Position numbers and translations under genes: made by a program. Shown one piece after another: positions 7,890 through 14,968 of a stretch of DNA of 26,605 bases. The stretch covers positions 1-26,605 of the forward strand of contig JAAEZW010000001.1 of NCBI GenBank assembly GCA_018222665.1, in the 5' to 3' direction. Position 1 is the stretch's first letter, and each line of letters begins with the position of its first letter. Origin of the DNA: Paracoccaceae bacterium (GTDB taxonomy: Bacteria; Pseudomonadota; Alphaproteobacteria; Rhodobacterales; Rhodobacteraceae). The notes beneath the pieces were generated by a model. That model saw only the letters and a program-made list of their open reading frames with translations, was not told the DNA's origin and searched no databases.

Positions 7890-9160
7890 GGTGTTACGGG
7901 CACTGCAAACACCTTGCCATTTACGATATTTGTAATTTGGGCTGTAATTATTTCGCTTTCCTGTTGTGCGGCATCAAAATATACCTCTGTAAATTGCTCA
8001 GTCCGCCCCATGTTAGGGTTTTCCATCAACACCAAGTGGACTTTGCCAACCTGGTCATGCAAATGCGTCTGTACTTTTTCATCACCCTTTTGTCGCAGTA
8101 TCCCGGCACGTTCCTTAATCAACCTACCGTCAACAGCTGGCATACGTGCCGCAGGCGTTCCCTGACGCGCAGAATAGGGGAAGACGTGTAACCAAGTTAG
8201 ATCACACTCGTCCACCAACTTAACCGAATTTTCAAAGTGGGCTTCGGTTTCGGTGGGAAAGCCCGCAATGATGTCCGCGCCAAAAATCATGTCAGGGCGT
8301 AATTTGCGCGCCTCTTCACAAAACTGAATGGCATCATCTCGCAGGTGCCTACGTTTCATACGTTTCAGTATTAGGTCATCACCATGCTGCAGACTTAGAT
8401 GCAGATGAGGCATCAAACGCGGTTCTGTTGCGATGGCCTGCATCAAGTTTTCATCAACCTCAATTGAATCGATCGAACTAATCCGAAGCCTATTCAAATC
8501 AGGAACCAATTTAAGAATACGCATAACCAGATCACCCAACTTTGGGGTAGCAGGCAAATCAGCGCCCCAACTGGTCAAATCAACACCCGTCAGGACAACT
8601 TCGTTATATCCACTGTCGACAAGCCGTTTGATTTGATCAACCACGACGCCCGCTGGAACCGAACGCGAATTTCCGCGGCCAAAGGGAATGATGCAAAATG
8701 TACAGCGATGATCACATCCATTTTGAACCTGAACATATGCACGGCTACGTGTGCCAAAGCCATCAATCAAATGTTCTGCTGTTTCGGCGACGGACATAAT
8801 GTCATCAACTTGGATGCGTTCAGTTTCACAAATAAAACCGTTGGACAGGCCACGCCATGTATCCGCAGATAGTTTTTCTGTATTCCCAATAACTGCACTA
8901 ACCTCTGCCATTTCGGCAAAACTATCTGGATCAATTTGTGCAGCGCATCCTGTGACAATGATTTGTTTCTCAGGAAACTGACGTTTTTGTTTTCTAATCT
9001 CTTGTTTTGATTTTCGGACGGCTTCGGCTGTTACGGCGCAGGTATTAATAACATAGACATTTTCTACGCCTGCAGTCTGTGCCAATTCCTTCATCGCCTC
9101 TGTCTCATAGGCGTTCAATCGGCACCCAAGCGTTGTGAAAATAGGCGCATCACTCATCAT
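7886..9160 (-). CDS. mtaB: tRNA (t6A37-C2) methylthiotransferase MtaB
   Basis: A 424-residue radical-SAM methylthiotransferase of the MtaB branch, which converts t6A to ms2t6A at position 37 of tRNAs reading ANN codons. Seen: the UPF0004 domain with Cys13 (LGCRLN), Cys41 (NTCAVT) and Cys72 (TGCAAQ) for one 4Fe-4S cluster, and the radical-SAM motif Cys149-x3-Cys153-x2-Cys156 (CDHRCTFCIIP). A TRAM-like C terminus ends the protein. LGCRLNAYE and the INTCAVT form favour MtaB over MiaB/RimO. The start ATG overlaps the dapF stop and the stop overlaps the GST start, so three genes are coupled. tRNA-Lys, a natural target of this modification, lies about 930 bp away on the other strand, probably by chance. 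Confidence 0.94.
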   Translation of the reverse strand: MMSDAPIFTTLGCRLNAYETEAMKELAQTAGVENVYVINTCAVTAEAVRKSKQEIRKQKRQFPEKQIIVTGCAAQIDPDSFAEMAEVSAVIGNTEKLSADTWRGLSNGFICETERIQVDDIMSVAETAEHLIDGFGTRSRAYVQVQNGCDHRCTFCIIPFGRGNSRSVPAGVVVDQIKRLVDSGYNEVVLTGVDLTSWGADLPATPKLGDLVMRILKLVPDLNRLRISSIDSIEVDENLMQAIATEPRLMPHLHLSLQHGDDLILKRMKRRHLRDDAIQFCEEARKLRPDMIFGADIIAGFPTETEAHFENSVKLVDECDLTWLHVFPYSARQGTPAARMPAVDGRLIKERAGILRQKGDEKVQTHLHDQVGKVHLVLMENPNMGRTEQFTEVYFDAAQQESEIITAQITNIVNGKVFAVPVTP

Positions 9161-9987
9161 AAGCCTGCCAAGAATTCCAAAGTGAACACACCGTCAAAAA
9201 CATGCGCTGTCGGACCCGCCATCCAAACACCATCATCACGCCAATCAATCTGAATTTGACCACCATCCAGATCAATTGTCACAGAGCGACCTGTCAGCCC
9301 GCGGCGCGCGGCTGCAACAGCAGTTGCACAGGATGATGATCCTGAGGCAAGCGTTACGCCGACACCCCGTTCCCATACACGCATACGAAGGTGATTGGGT
9401 GCGATCACAGATGCGAATTGAACATTTGTACGCTCTGGAAATAACGCGTGATGTTCGGTTTCAGAACCAAGACTTTCCAAATTCACCTGTTCTGCATCAT
9501 CGACAAAAAATGTGCAATGCGGATTTCCCATGCCCGTGGCAGTAGGGGCGCCATCAATTGGCAACGACAACGTATCGCATTCATAGGCCAACGGAACCTC
9601 CTTCCAATTTAAAATGGGGTGTCCCATGTTCACGGCCGTAATCCCTTCGCCCTGATCAATAGCATGCAAAATGCCACGATCGGTTTTTAGATCGAGAGTG
9701 GTTTTGCCAGTTTCATTCATCAAAAATCTGGCGATGCAACGGGTTGCATTCCCGCAAGCGGCGGATTTTGAACCATCTGAATTGTAAAAATCCAAATGTG
9801 CATCAACATCGCTGGGCAATATCACAGCAAGCTGATCGAACCCAACACCGCGATGTCGATCCGCAACAGCTGAGATGTGAGATTCCGTTAATTCGAATCT
9901 AGAATCACGTCCATCCACGACAACGAAATCGTTGCCGAGACCATGCATCTTCATAAACGGAAGGCGGATCTTAGATTCAACTGACAT
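9157..9987 (-). CDS. dapF: Diaminopimelate epimerase with Cys-to-Ser at a catalytic position
   Basis: DapF interconverts LL- and meso-diaminopimelate for lysine and peptidoglycan synthesis, using two Cys as acid/base. Seen in 276 residues: KMHGLGNDFVVVDG (13-26), the first catalytic Cys in ACGNATRC (Cys78), MGNPHCTFFV (153-162), and WERGVGVTLASGSSSCATAV (205-224). In characterised DapF the last motif reads ACG(S/T)GxC with the first Cys catalytic; here that residue is Ser215 (codon TCA at 9345-9343) and the usual Gly218 is Ser. I chose ATG 9987 by homology; an in-frame TTG at 10008 is unsupported. The stop overlaps the mtaB start. Family certain; whether the enzyme is fully active is open. 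Confidence 0.93.
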   Translation of the reverse strand: MSVESKIRLPFMKMHGLGNDFVVVDGRDSRFELTESHISAVADRHRGVGFDQLAVILPSDVDAHLDFYNSDGSKSAACGNATRCIARFLMNETGKTTLDLKTDRGILHAIDQGEGITAVNMGHPILNWKEVPLAYECDTLSLPIDGAPTATGMGNPHCTFFVDDAEQVNLESLGSETEHHALFPERTNVQFASVIAPNHLRMRVWERGVGVTLASGSSSCATAVAAARRGLTGRSVTIDLDGGQIQIDWRDDGVWMAGPTAHVFDGVFTLEFLAGL

Positions 9988-10092
9988 AAGCACGCATATA
10001 CGTACCAAATCGCCCCGAATCCAGAGATAACGACAATTAATTCACTTTCGGGGTTGACCCTACCCCCAGTTCTTTTTATGCAGCGCGCCAGT

Positions 10093-10168
10093 GGGCCGTT
10101 AGCTCAGTTGGTAGAGCAACTGACTTTTAATCAGTGGGTCACAGGTTCGAATCCTGTACGGCTCACCA
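10093..10168 (+). tRNA. tRNA-Lys (anticodon TTT)
   Basis: A complete 76-nt cloverleaf. The acceptor stem GGGCCGT pairs with ACGGCTC (one G-U pair), the D arm is GCTC...GAGC, and the anticodon stem ACTGA/TCAGT encloses loop CTTTTAA with anticodon TTT. The T arm ACAGG/CCTGT has loop TTCGAAT. The CCA end is encoded. The 3' part, from position 31 on, is repeated exactly at 21838-21885, making this gene the attachment site of the island. Confidence 0.98.
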
Positions 10169-10170
10169 CT
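10123..10170 (+). repeat. Left attachment-like repeat inside tRNA-Lys
   Basis: A 48-bp stretch starting at tRNA position 31, at the edge of the anticodon loop, through CCA plus two bases. It is identical to 21838-21885. The base just before differs (G here, A there) and the flanks after position 48 diverge at once. Integration within an anticodon loop is a known habit of tyrosine-recombinase elements that use tRNA genes. Confidence 0.9.
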
Positions 10171-10249
10171 GTTTTCAATGACTTAGCATAAATATCGGTT
10201 AAATGTGCTCCTCTTAGGGAAACACCGGGGAAACTTTATCTCAATTATA

Positions 10250-10513
10250 TCAGAGTATTATCCAAGCTAGAATTGCCAGAGCAATAAATACACCCACTAC
10301 TAGAAACACTGGCAGAGACGCACTTGGTTTCGCTTCACTCTCGGTATTCGCCTCAGGTTCTGGAGCTTCGAAAGCTACCTCTTTACTTTCTGAGACAGAT
10401 GCATTCTCCAACAGCTCGATCAGTTCGGCTTTCTTCATAGATGATTGTGCATCGATGCCTTGTGATGAAAGCATTTCAAGAAGTTCAGCTTTAGTATGTT
10501 TGCTTAGCGACAT
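10250..10513 (-). CDS. Small SAP/HeH-like single-pass membrane protein
   Basis: An 87-residue protein with an N-terminal helix-extended-loop-helix pattern HTKAELLEMLSSQGID...MKKAELIELLE (about 6-37) resembling SAP, HeH or Rho-N-like nucleic-acid-binding modules, an acidic Pro/Glu-rich linker (about 45-63), and a C-terminal membrane helix VFLVVGVFIALAILAWIIL. Such an arrangement could tether DNA or RNA to the membrane (inference). I chose ATG 10513 because GAGG is seven bases upstream; an in-frame codon at 10555 lacks a site. It is the first gene inside the left island end, 80 bp from tRNA-Lys, where an integrase would normally lie. Function unknown. Confidence 0.72.
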   Translation of the reverse strand: MSLSKHTKAELLEMLSSQGIDAQSSMKKAELIELLENASVSESKEVAFEAPEPEANTESEAKPSASLPVFLVVGVFIALAILAWIIL

Positions 10514-10580
10514 GTCTTTTCCTCGGCTACAAAGGTTGCGTGCGTACCCAAGCAAATTAATTGTGAAACATCAAGAAAAA

Positions 10581-10652
10581 GGGAGGGGGACCAAAAACTC
10601 AACCGCTGTCGTTGCTAGTTATCCCGCTCTCACATTTTTTCTGAATAAGGTT
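10581..10652 (+). repeat. R repeat copy 1
   Basis: A member of a dispersed family shared with 14211-14285, 14884-14948 and 19542-19587. The common core reads roughly AAAACTC..CCGCT, then GTTGCTAGT, then ATCC(T/C)GCTCTCACATTTTTT. It lies between the SAP-like gene and the amidohydrolase gene. By eye it is about 80% identical to copy 2 over the 46-base core. Confidence 0.65.
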
Positions 10653-10705
10653 TCAAAAATTTTTTGCAATTTTATGCACTGATTTTCCAAATCAGATGGA
10701 TACTC

Positions 10706-11878
10706 TTATTTAACAGGCATTCTTTGTTCTGCTAATTCTACAAACCAAGAACTTCCAGATGGAATGGCTTCGTCATCAAAATCATATTCTGGATGGTGAA
10801 GCATCGCACTTTCACCATTCCCCAAGAATATAAATGCGCCTGGTCGTGCTTTTAACATTTCTGAGAAATCTTCGCCGCCCATCAATGGATCAATATCCGT
10901 TTCAACTCGGTCGGAGCCGGCTACTGCGATGGCGGCTTGAATTGCGTGGTCGGTACATCTGTTTTCATTTTCGGTAACATCTACACAATATTCATAATCG
11001 AACTTTGCATTACAGCCGTAAACCCTGGCCGTGCCTTCAATTACATCACGCATTCGTTCAACCACATGTGCTTGAACTGATTTTTTCAAGAATCTTGCGG
11101 TTCCCGTTATCCGAGCGCTGTCAGGTATTACGTTATGAGCTAGTGTATCGGTCTGAATACCCGTGACAGAAATTACAGCACTTTCTAATGCTGGAACTTC
11201 ACGAGATGTGATCTGTTGCAGCGCAAGGATAATTGCCGCTGTTGCTAATGTAGTGTCTTTAGCTTTATGAGGAAGTGCGCCATGTCCTCCCTGTCCCTTC
11301 ACATTTATTTCAAAAAAATCTGAAGCTGCTAACAATGGGCCATGGCGGATTGCAAAGCTGCCAACTGGTAGATTTGGCATGTTATGCAGTCCATATATTT
11401 CGTCTATTTGCCAACGATCCATGAGACCGTCGTCCACCATGGCTCTTGCACCGCCACCTCCTTCTTCTGCGGGTTGGAAGGCGAGAACAACCGTACCATT
11501 AAAATTACGAGTTTCTGTCAAGTATTTCGCCGCACCTAACAAAATGGAAGTGTGACCATCATGTCCACAGGCATGCATTTTCCCAACTTCTAATGATTTA
11601 TAATCTAGATCGGATATTTCTGTGATCGGAAGCGCATCCATATCAGCTCTGAAACCGATTACTTTGTTCGAACTTGTTTGACGACCATGTATTACAGCGA
11701 CGATACCGGCTTGCCCAATGTTTTCGTGTATTTCGTCTACACCAAATTCGGAAAGCAAAGATGTCACTTTAGAAATTGTTTTTGGAAGCTCAAATCGTAA
11801 TTCAGGATTGCGGTGAATGTCTTGCCTCCACTCACTAATTTCAGTTTTCAATTGTGCTAATCTATTTCGGACGGGCAT
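10706..11878 (-). CDS. M20 family amidohydrolase (hippurate hydrolase-like)
   Basis: A 390-residue zinc peptidase of the M20D amidohydrolase group, which cleaves N-acyl amino acids or related amides. Seen: the family start MPVRNRLAQ...WRQDIHRNPEL (1-27), FRADMDALPI (76-85), the metal-site MHACGHDGHT (101-110), AFQPAEEGGGGA (133-144) with the catalytic Glu pair, GLHNMP (163-168), a dimerisation-domain GGHGALPHKAKD stretch, and MGGEDFS plus LHHPEYDFDDEAI near the C terminus. All expected ligands appear present. I chose ATG 11878: GGAG is six bases upstream and homology begins here, whereas ATG 11923 has no ribosome site. It stands alone in the island; substrate unknown. Confidence 0.9.
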   Translation of the reverse strand: MPVRNRLAQLKTEISEWRQDIHRNPELRFELPKTISKVTSLLSEFGVDEIHENIGQAGIVAVIHGRQTSSNKVIGFRADMDALPITEISDLDYKSLEVGKMHACGHDGHTSILLGAAKYLTETRNFNGTVVLAFQPAEEGGGGARAMVDDGLMDRWQIDEIYGLHNMPNLPVGSFAIRHGPLLAASDFFEINVKGQGGHGALPHKAKDTTLATAAIILALQQITSREVPALESAVISVTGIQTDTLAHNVIPDSARITGTARFLKKSVQAHVVERMRDVIEGTARVYGCNAKFDYEYCVDVTENENRCTDHAIQAAIAVAGSDRVETDIDPLMGGEDFSEMLKARPGAFIFLGNGESAMLHHPEYDFDDEAIPSGSSWFVELAEQRMPVK

Positions 11879-11989
11879 GGGGAGCTCCACGTGTAAAACT
11901 GGATGTCTAAATGGTGCGCTCATACATAAAATTTAACAAGAAAAAAGTGTAATAATCAGCCGATACGGCAGTTTGCCAAATTCAATTTT

Positions 11990-12241
11990 CCCTAGTCTTC
12001 GCTAGGTGAATTCGCAGACTAACACATGAATCGACTCCCTCAAAATGGGGAGCTACTCCAATAATAATTTTGAGACTTTGTGAGGTTATCTAAGCTAGCG
12101 TTACACTCATTTTAAATTGATTTGTAGTTTTTAGTGTCTAACAATGAGAGTTAGTTTTGGAGGGCGCAGATGAGCAAAGCCCACGTCATAAATGAGTTTG
12201 GATCACCAGAGGTTATGCAATGGAGGGACTGGCATGTCCCT
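11990..12241 (+). repeat. Duplicated leader plus first codons of quinone oxidoreductase, copy 1
   Basis: A 252-bp segment matching 17161-17412 with about 12 mismatches and no gaps by my count (about 95% identity). It covers about 180 bp upstream of the quinone oxidoreductase ATG and its first 24 codons. Weaker similarity continues about 20 bp to the left with an indel. Both copies have the same orientation, 5.2 kb apart. Confidence 0.9.
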
Positions 12242-12277
12242 CAACCAAACTGCATCCGACCCCCGCACACTCAATAA
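12170..12277 (+). pseudogene. Truncated quinone oxidoreductase, first 24 codons only
   Basis: It begins MSKAHVINEFGSPEVMQWRD like the intact gene at 17341 (MTKAH...), matches through WHVP, then diverges into unrelated residues and stops after 35 codons. It keeps the strong TGGAGG ribosome site and the whole upstream leader, so it may still be transcribed and make a short peptide. It is a deletion remnant or a partial duplication; no other part of the gene remains nearby. Confidence 0.85.
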
Positions 12278-12356
12278 ATTCGCAAAGCTAGAGACGAAAG
12301 CACGTTCAGTGATTGCTGAGGTCGGAGCAGTCGATCTTATTGCTAGGCCGCAATAG
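12234..12356 (+). other. 40-codon open frame crossing the duplication breakpoint
   Basis: Starting at an ATG inside the truncated gene in another frame, this frame runs MSLNQTASDPRTLNKFAKLE through SVIAEVGAVDLIARPQ to a TAG at 12354. The part after the breakpoint reads like a genuine protein tail, so it may be the C-terminal remnant of a lost gene into which the duplicated segment was joined. No ribosome site of its own was seen. I do not recognise the family. Confidence 0.3.
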
Positions 12357-12614
12357 CTATTTGCGTACCATCACAGGCGTCACTTCAAAATTGCCGTAGT
12401 CCAATATTGGATTGAAGCCAGCGTCCAGTTGTTCCATACTATCTGCCTCACAAACTATAAATGCGGTGTGTTGCAAGCGATTAGAATACATCGCATGAAC
12501 CTTTATTCCGTGATCTCCTAAATTCGACAGAGTGTCTGAGAAGTGTTTGTGGTTTTCTGGGTGATTGGCTTGGCAGGTTGAATAGTCATGCTTGCTTGTG
12601 ATCATGAATAACAT
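12357..12614 (-). CDS. Small alpha/beta protein, DUF3303-like
   Basis: An 85-residue protein starting MLFMITSKHDYSTCQANHPE and ending FEVTPVMVRK, with strand-helix-strand alternation typical of ferredoxin-like (dimeric alpha/beta barrel) small proteins. The pattern 'MLFM..., HGIKVHAMY, HTAFIVCEADS, I...GNFEVTPV' resembles proteins annotated DUF3303, but I cannot confirm that. AAGGAG lies eight bases before the ATG, so it is probably expressed. It follows the four-helix membrane protein by 54 bp on the same strand, and a GYD-domain protein of similar fold type lies just upstream of that. Function unknown. Confidence 0.65.
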   Translation of the reverse strand: MLFMITSKHDYSTCQANHPENHKHFSDTLSNLGDHGIKVHAMYSNRLQHTAFIVCEADSMEQLDAGFNPILDYGNFEVTPVMVRK

Positions 12615-12668
12615 TTTCTTTTCTCCTTATGTTAATGCTTGGAACCAATACGCTGTTCTTTTAGACGC

Positions 12669-13040
12669 TTACGCATCTGTGCTAAGCGCGTAGGTGAAAT
12701 ACAGGAACCCTGCTGAAACGATTACAAGCAGATACCACATTGCATCCATTGGAATTGCTCCTACTGCTGCGTGATACAGTGGCATTGCGATCAGTATTAT
12801 CTGTGCGAGTAACGCTAGCTTTGTGAACTCGTGCAAACGATCACCTAGCAAACTGGGCATCTGAAAAAAGAACAGCCCGACGATAATCAAAGTTGATCCC
12901 CAATGCTCTGACATCGTTGCGATGCCCACACTGTGTTCCCACCCCATCATGTCGGAAACCATCCATGTAGGTATGCCAAAAGCAAGGCCCATGACGATAT
13001 GGATAAGGCCAAACGCCTTAAATAAAGTTGGAAGCGTCAT
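12669..13040 (-). CDS. Small four-helix membrane protein
   Basis: A 123-residue hydrophobic protein with four likely membrane helices (about 5-27, 45-60, 70-95 and 98-118) and a short loop with MMGWEHSVGIATMSEHWGS. No catalytic motif is visible. Similar size and topology to the protein at 14402-14809 suggest the two may be distant homologues. GGAG seven bases before the ATG supports the start. It sits between the terminase-like remnant and the small alpha/beta gene, with which it probably shares a transcript. Unknown family. Confidence 0.68.
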   Translation of the reverse strand: MTLPTLFKAFGLIHIVMGLAFGIPTWMVSDMMGWEHSVGIATMSEHWGSTLIIVGLFFFQMPSLLGDRLHEFTKLALLAQIILIAMPLYHAAVGAIPMDAMWYLLVIVSAGFLYFTYALSTDA

Positions 13041-13096
13041 TTTATTTCTCCGATTGTTGGCAAAGTCTGCGTATCACGAAAGGAAAAAATCACCAA

Positions 13097-13396
13097 ATGA
13101 CAACGCGCAGAGAGAAGGTTTGCCAGTTGCTTGAACGCTACTGTCTGATCCCAGAAGGTAGCGAAGTTGGCCAGCCGATAAATCTGTTAGACTTCCAGCA
13201 TAATTTCGTTCTCGACGTCTATGATAATCCAGCAGGGACATACCGCGCTTGGTATAATGATCGTTTCCACGATTGCTGTTTGAATAGACCCCGCCAGAAT
13301 GGCCGAAGTAGATGCCGTGCTAATGATGATGTATGGATCGCTGTCGGCACTGGTTGGTGCTTACTTTTGCTTTTCTGGCGTGGCTGCGAAGACGGG
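13097..13396 (+). pseudogene. Phage terminase large-subunit N-terminal fragment fused to a possible holin-like tail
   Basis: From ATG 13097 the first 55 or so codons match the N-terminal pattern of phage large terminases: LLERYCLIPEGSEVGQPINL, then DFQHNFVLDVYDNPAGT. After that the match fades; RQNGRS follows in frame about nine residues later than the expected Walker A-like RKNGKT, so an insertion or junction is likely. In another frame, codons from about 13281 (IDPARMAEVDAVLMMMYGSL, then ALVGAYFCF) read like the membrane segment of a small phage or holin-like protein. The frame runs to 13432 but loses any resemblance. Terminase origin is fairly supported; the tail is tentative. Confidence 0.55.
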
Positions 13397-13397
13397 A

Positions 13398-13724
13398 TTA
13401 ATTTCCAGGGGCTTTATACATCCCCATCATAGTTGCACCCTTTCTTGCGATTGCACCAAGATCAATTTCTTCGTGAATATTTAACTCTGCAATAGCACCA
13501 GTTTTCATCATGGCTAGCTTAAGTGAAAGTAAGGTATCCATGTCAGGTGCTTCAAGCATCACTATGACGTCAAAGTCGCCACGTGTGTACATCATATCAA
13601 TTAAGTTCCCACCTAACTTACTGCAGATACCAGCAATCATAGCGCGGCGATCTTCATCAGGATTATCTAGCCAGCCATCAGTTCCTTGTTTTGTATATTT
13701 CCCTAAGACTACAAACTTTTTCAT
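13398..13724 (-). CDS. GYD domain protein
   Basis: A 108-residue protein of the GYD-domain family, small ferredoxin-like alpha/beta proteins of unknown function common in Alphaproteobacteria. Seen: an N-terminal strand KFVVLGKYTKQGTDG, then AGICSKLGGNLIDMMYTRGDFDVIVMLEAPD with the family's G-(D/E)-(F/Y)-D core at about 49-52, and a helix LLSLKLAMMKTGAI. GGGAG lies seven bases before the ATG. It heads a loose minus-strand group with the membrane protein and the DUF3303-like gene, but the terminase remnant separates them, so a single transcript is uncertain. No cofactor motif is visible. Confidence 0.82.
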   Translation of the reverse strand: MKKFVVLGKYTKQGTDGWLDNPDEDRRAMIAGICSKLGGNLIDMMYTRGDFDVIVMLEAPDMDTLLSLKLAMMKTGAIAELNIHEEIDLGAIARKGATMMGMYKAPGN

Positions 13725-14030
13725 AGGTATTCTCCCTGTTAGTTAATGCAGAGATGCTAACAGTAGCGATGAATGCCGCCAGTACAGAAACTGTACCAAT
13801 ACGCTGGAGAGAAAAAGCGAGGCCAGCGAAGACAATTGTTGGGAAAATCAGCTGGCATCACAGAATTTGCCACTGCAGACATTAGTTGCGGCAAATTAAT
13901 TGCCTTGATGTGCGATAGGTGAGGAACACACCAAGGCGTTAGCCCAACGCATCGAAACTGTGCATTCTAAATTACTCAAATGGGTAAAAACGACCAAGCT
14001 TATGTGGTTGTCTCCTTGTGTTGGCTGAGC

Positions 14031-14051
14031 AAACGCTAGCAGCGTTTTAAA
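14031..14051 (+). terminator. Hairpin with following T/A-rich tract
   Basis: AAACGCT, loop AGC, AGCGTTT: a seven-pair stem followed by TTAAAATTTT. It has the shape of an intrinsic terminator on the plus strand, but no intact plus-strand gene lies upstream, so it may be a leftover of a lost gene. Confidence 0.4.
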
Positions 14052-14108
14052 ATTTTACCAAATAGAAAAACCATGATTGGACAAACCATAACCAGCGTGA
14101 CTGGATTA

Positions 14109-14186
14109 GCTAAACAATTAGCAATCACTCCGATCTAAATAGACGTTTTTGTGGTGAGTGATTGGTAATGTGAGTTGGGGTGGGAG
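14109..14186 (+). repeat. B repeat copy 1 (hairpin-forming)
   Basis: A member of a dispersed family (others at 18342-18410, 19235-19284 and 20513-20589) built from GCTA...AGCAATCACTCCGATCT, then ACG(T/C)TTTTGTGG, then GGTAATGTGAGTTGGGGTGG. In this copy CAATCACTC (14122-14130) pairs perfectly with GAGTGATTG (14156-14164). R copy 2 follows 24 bp later. Confidence 0.7.
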
Positions 14187-14210
14187 AATTATCCTATCTA
14201 ACCGCGCAAT

Positions 14211-14285
14211 AAGGGGTAGGGGGTCAAAAACTCGGTCGCTTCAGTTGCTAGTGATCCTGCTCTCACATTTTTTCTGAAAAAGGTT
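14211..14285 (+). repeat. R repeat copy 2
   Basis: The best-preserved R copy: a G-rich start (AGGGGTAGGGGGTC), then AAAACTCGGTCGCTTCAG, GTTGCTAGTGATCCTGC, and TCTCACATTTTTTCTGAAAA. It lies 116 bp upstream of the ATG at 14402, directly after B copy 1. Confidence 0.7.
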
Positions 14286-14401
14286 CTAGACTGGCCCACT
14301 CCCGAGAAGCCCAATTTTGGGATTCTTTCAACATGTGGTATTGTGATTACCACGACGTACCAAGTTTCGTCGTTTATGTAGCCAACAAGGGAGTAATTAC
14401 A

Positions 14402-14809
14402 ATGAAGTTACAAGAAAACATGATGATGTTTACCAGAGCAGCGGGGATCATCTACGGGCTTTGGTTTTTTCTAGCACCCAGCTCATATTTCGCGTTGATG
14501 GGAGTTTCACCAGAAGTGTTGAGTGAGTTCGGTTTAGGCCAAACGCAACAACTTGGATTAGCGTTATTCGTGGTTGTTTGGTGGATTTACCGCACAGCAA
14601 CTCACATCACGCAAGAGAATTGCACAGAGTTTATGGTAAGTCATGCTGGTGGATGGGGCATTTTCGCTGTTGGCGGAATGTATCTAACTGTTACAGCAGG
14701 CGGATCAATAGCCCAAAACCCATTCTTCTACCAAAGTGTTGTCTTCCTAATCTTAGCTGTTGCCTTTTATGCGATGCGATCACCGCAAGGAGAAACCGTC
14801 ACAGGATGA
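14402..14809 (+). CDS. Small four-helix membrane protein
   Basis: A 135-residue hydrophobic protein with four likely membrane helices (about 8-28, 48-68, 85-103 and 110-128). The start MKLQENMMMF is supported by GGGAG eight bases upstream; an in-frame ATG at 14333 lacks a site. No catalytic motif. Its size and helix order recall the protein at 12669-13040, and both carry a Gly/Ala-rich first helix followed by a loop, so they may be distant relatives. It is monocistronic between R copies 2 and 3. Family and function unknown. Confidence 0.7.
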   Translation: MKLQENMMMFTRAAGIIYGLWFFLAPSSYFALMGVSPEVLSEFGLGQTQQLGLALFVVVWWIYRTATHITQENCTEFMVSHAGGWGIFAVGGMYLTVTAGGSIAQNPFFYQSVVFLILAVAFYAMRSPQGETVTG

Positions 14810-14883
14810 CCTAATAGGTGTGTTGGCCTCTGCACGAGCAATGCAATGGCCAATACTCAAGTAGGCATTACCCACATTTCCAT

Positions 14884-14948
14884 TACAGCCAAAACTTGAC
14901 CGCTTCAATTATTAAGTATCCTGCGCTCACATTTTTGAACAGGGTTCG
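14884..14948 (+). repeat. R repeat copy 3
   Basis: A more diverged copy (about three quarters of the 46-base core matches copy 2) lacking the G-rich start. It lies between the 3' ends of the membrane protein gene (plus) and the SbmA-like gene (minus). Confidence 0.55.
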
Positions 14949-14968
14949 TTTTTGTGCTATCGGAGACT

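Larger units (their letters stand above)
13725..14401. other. Gene-poor island segment with remnant frame, hairpin, B and R repeats
   Basis: No intact gene in 677 bp. On the minus strand, 13912 down to about 13730 reads HIKAINLPQLMSAVANSVMP, then after one frame change FAGLAFSLQRIGTVSVLAAF and ATVSISALTNREN. That looks like the tail of a membrane protein decayed by a frameshift, overlapping the GYD ribosome site; family not recognised. A hairpin at 14031-14047, B copy 1 at 14109-14186 and R copy 2 at 14211-14285 follow. Promoters for the genes on both sides probably lie here. Confidence 0.5.

Noticed and set aside
7751-8191. 146-codon plus-strand open frame
   Set aside because: Antisense to GST and mtaB, both well supported; composition is a shadow of those genes.
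13028-13096. Upstream extension of the terminase-like frame
   Set aside because: It overlaps the ribosome site and start of the minus-strand membrane protein gene, and homology begins only after ATG 13097.
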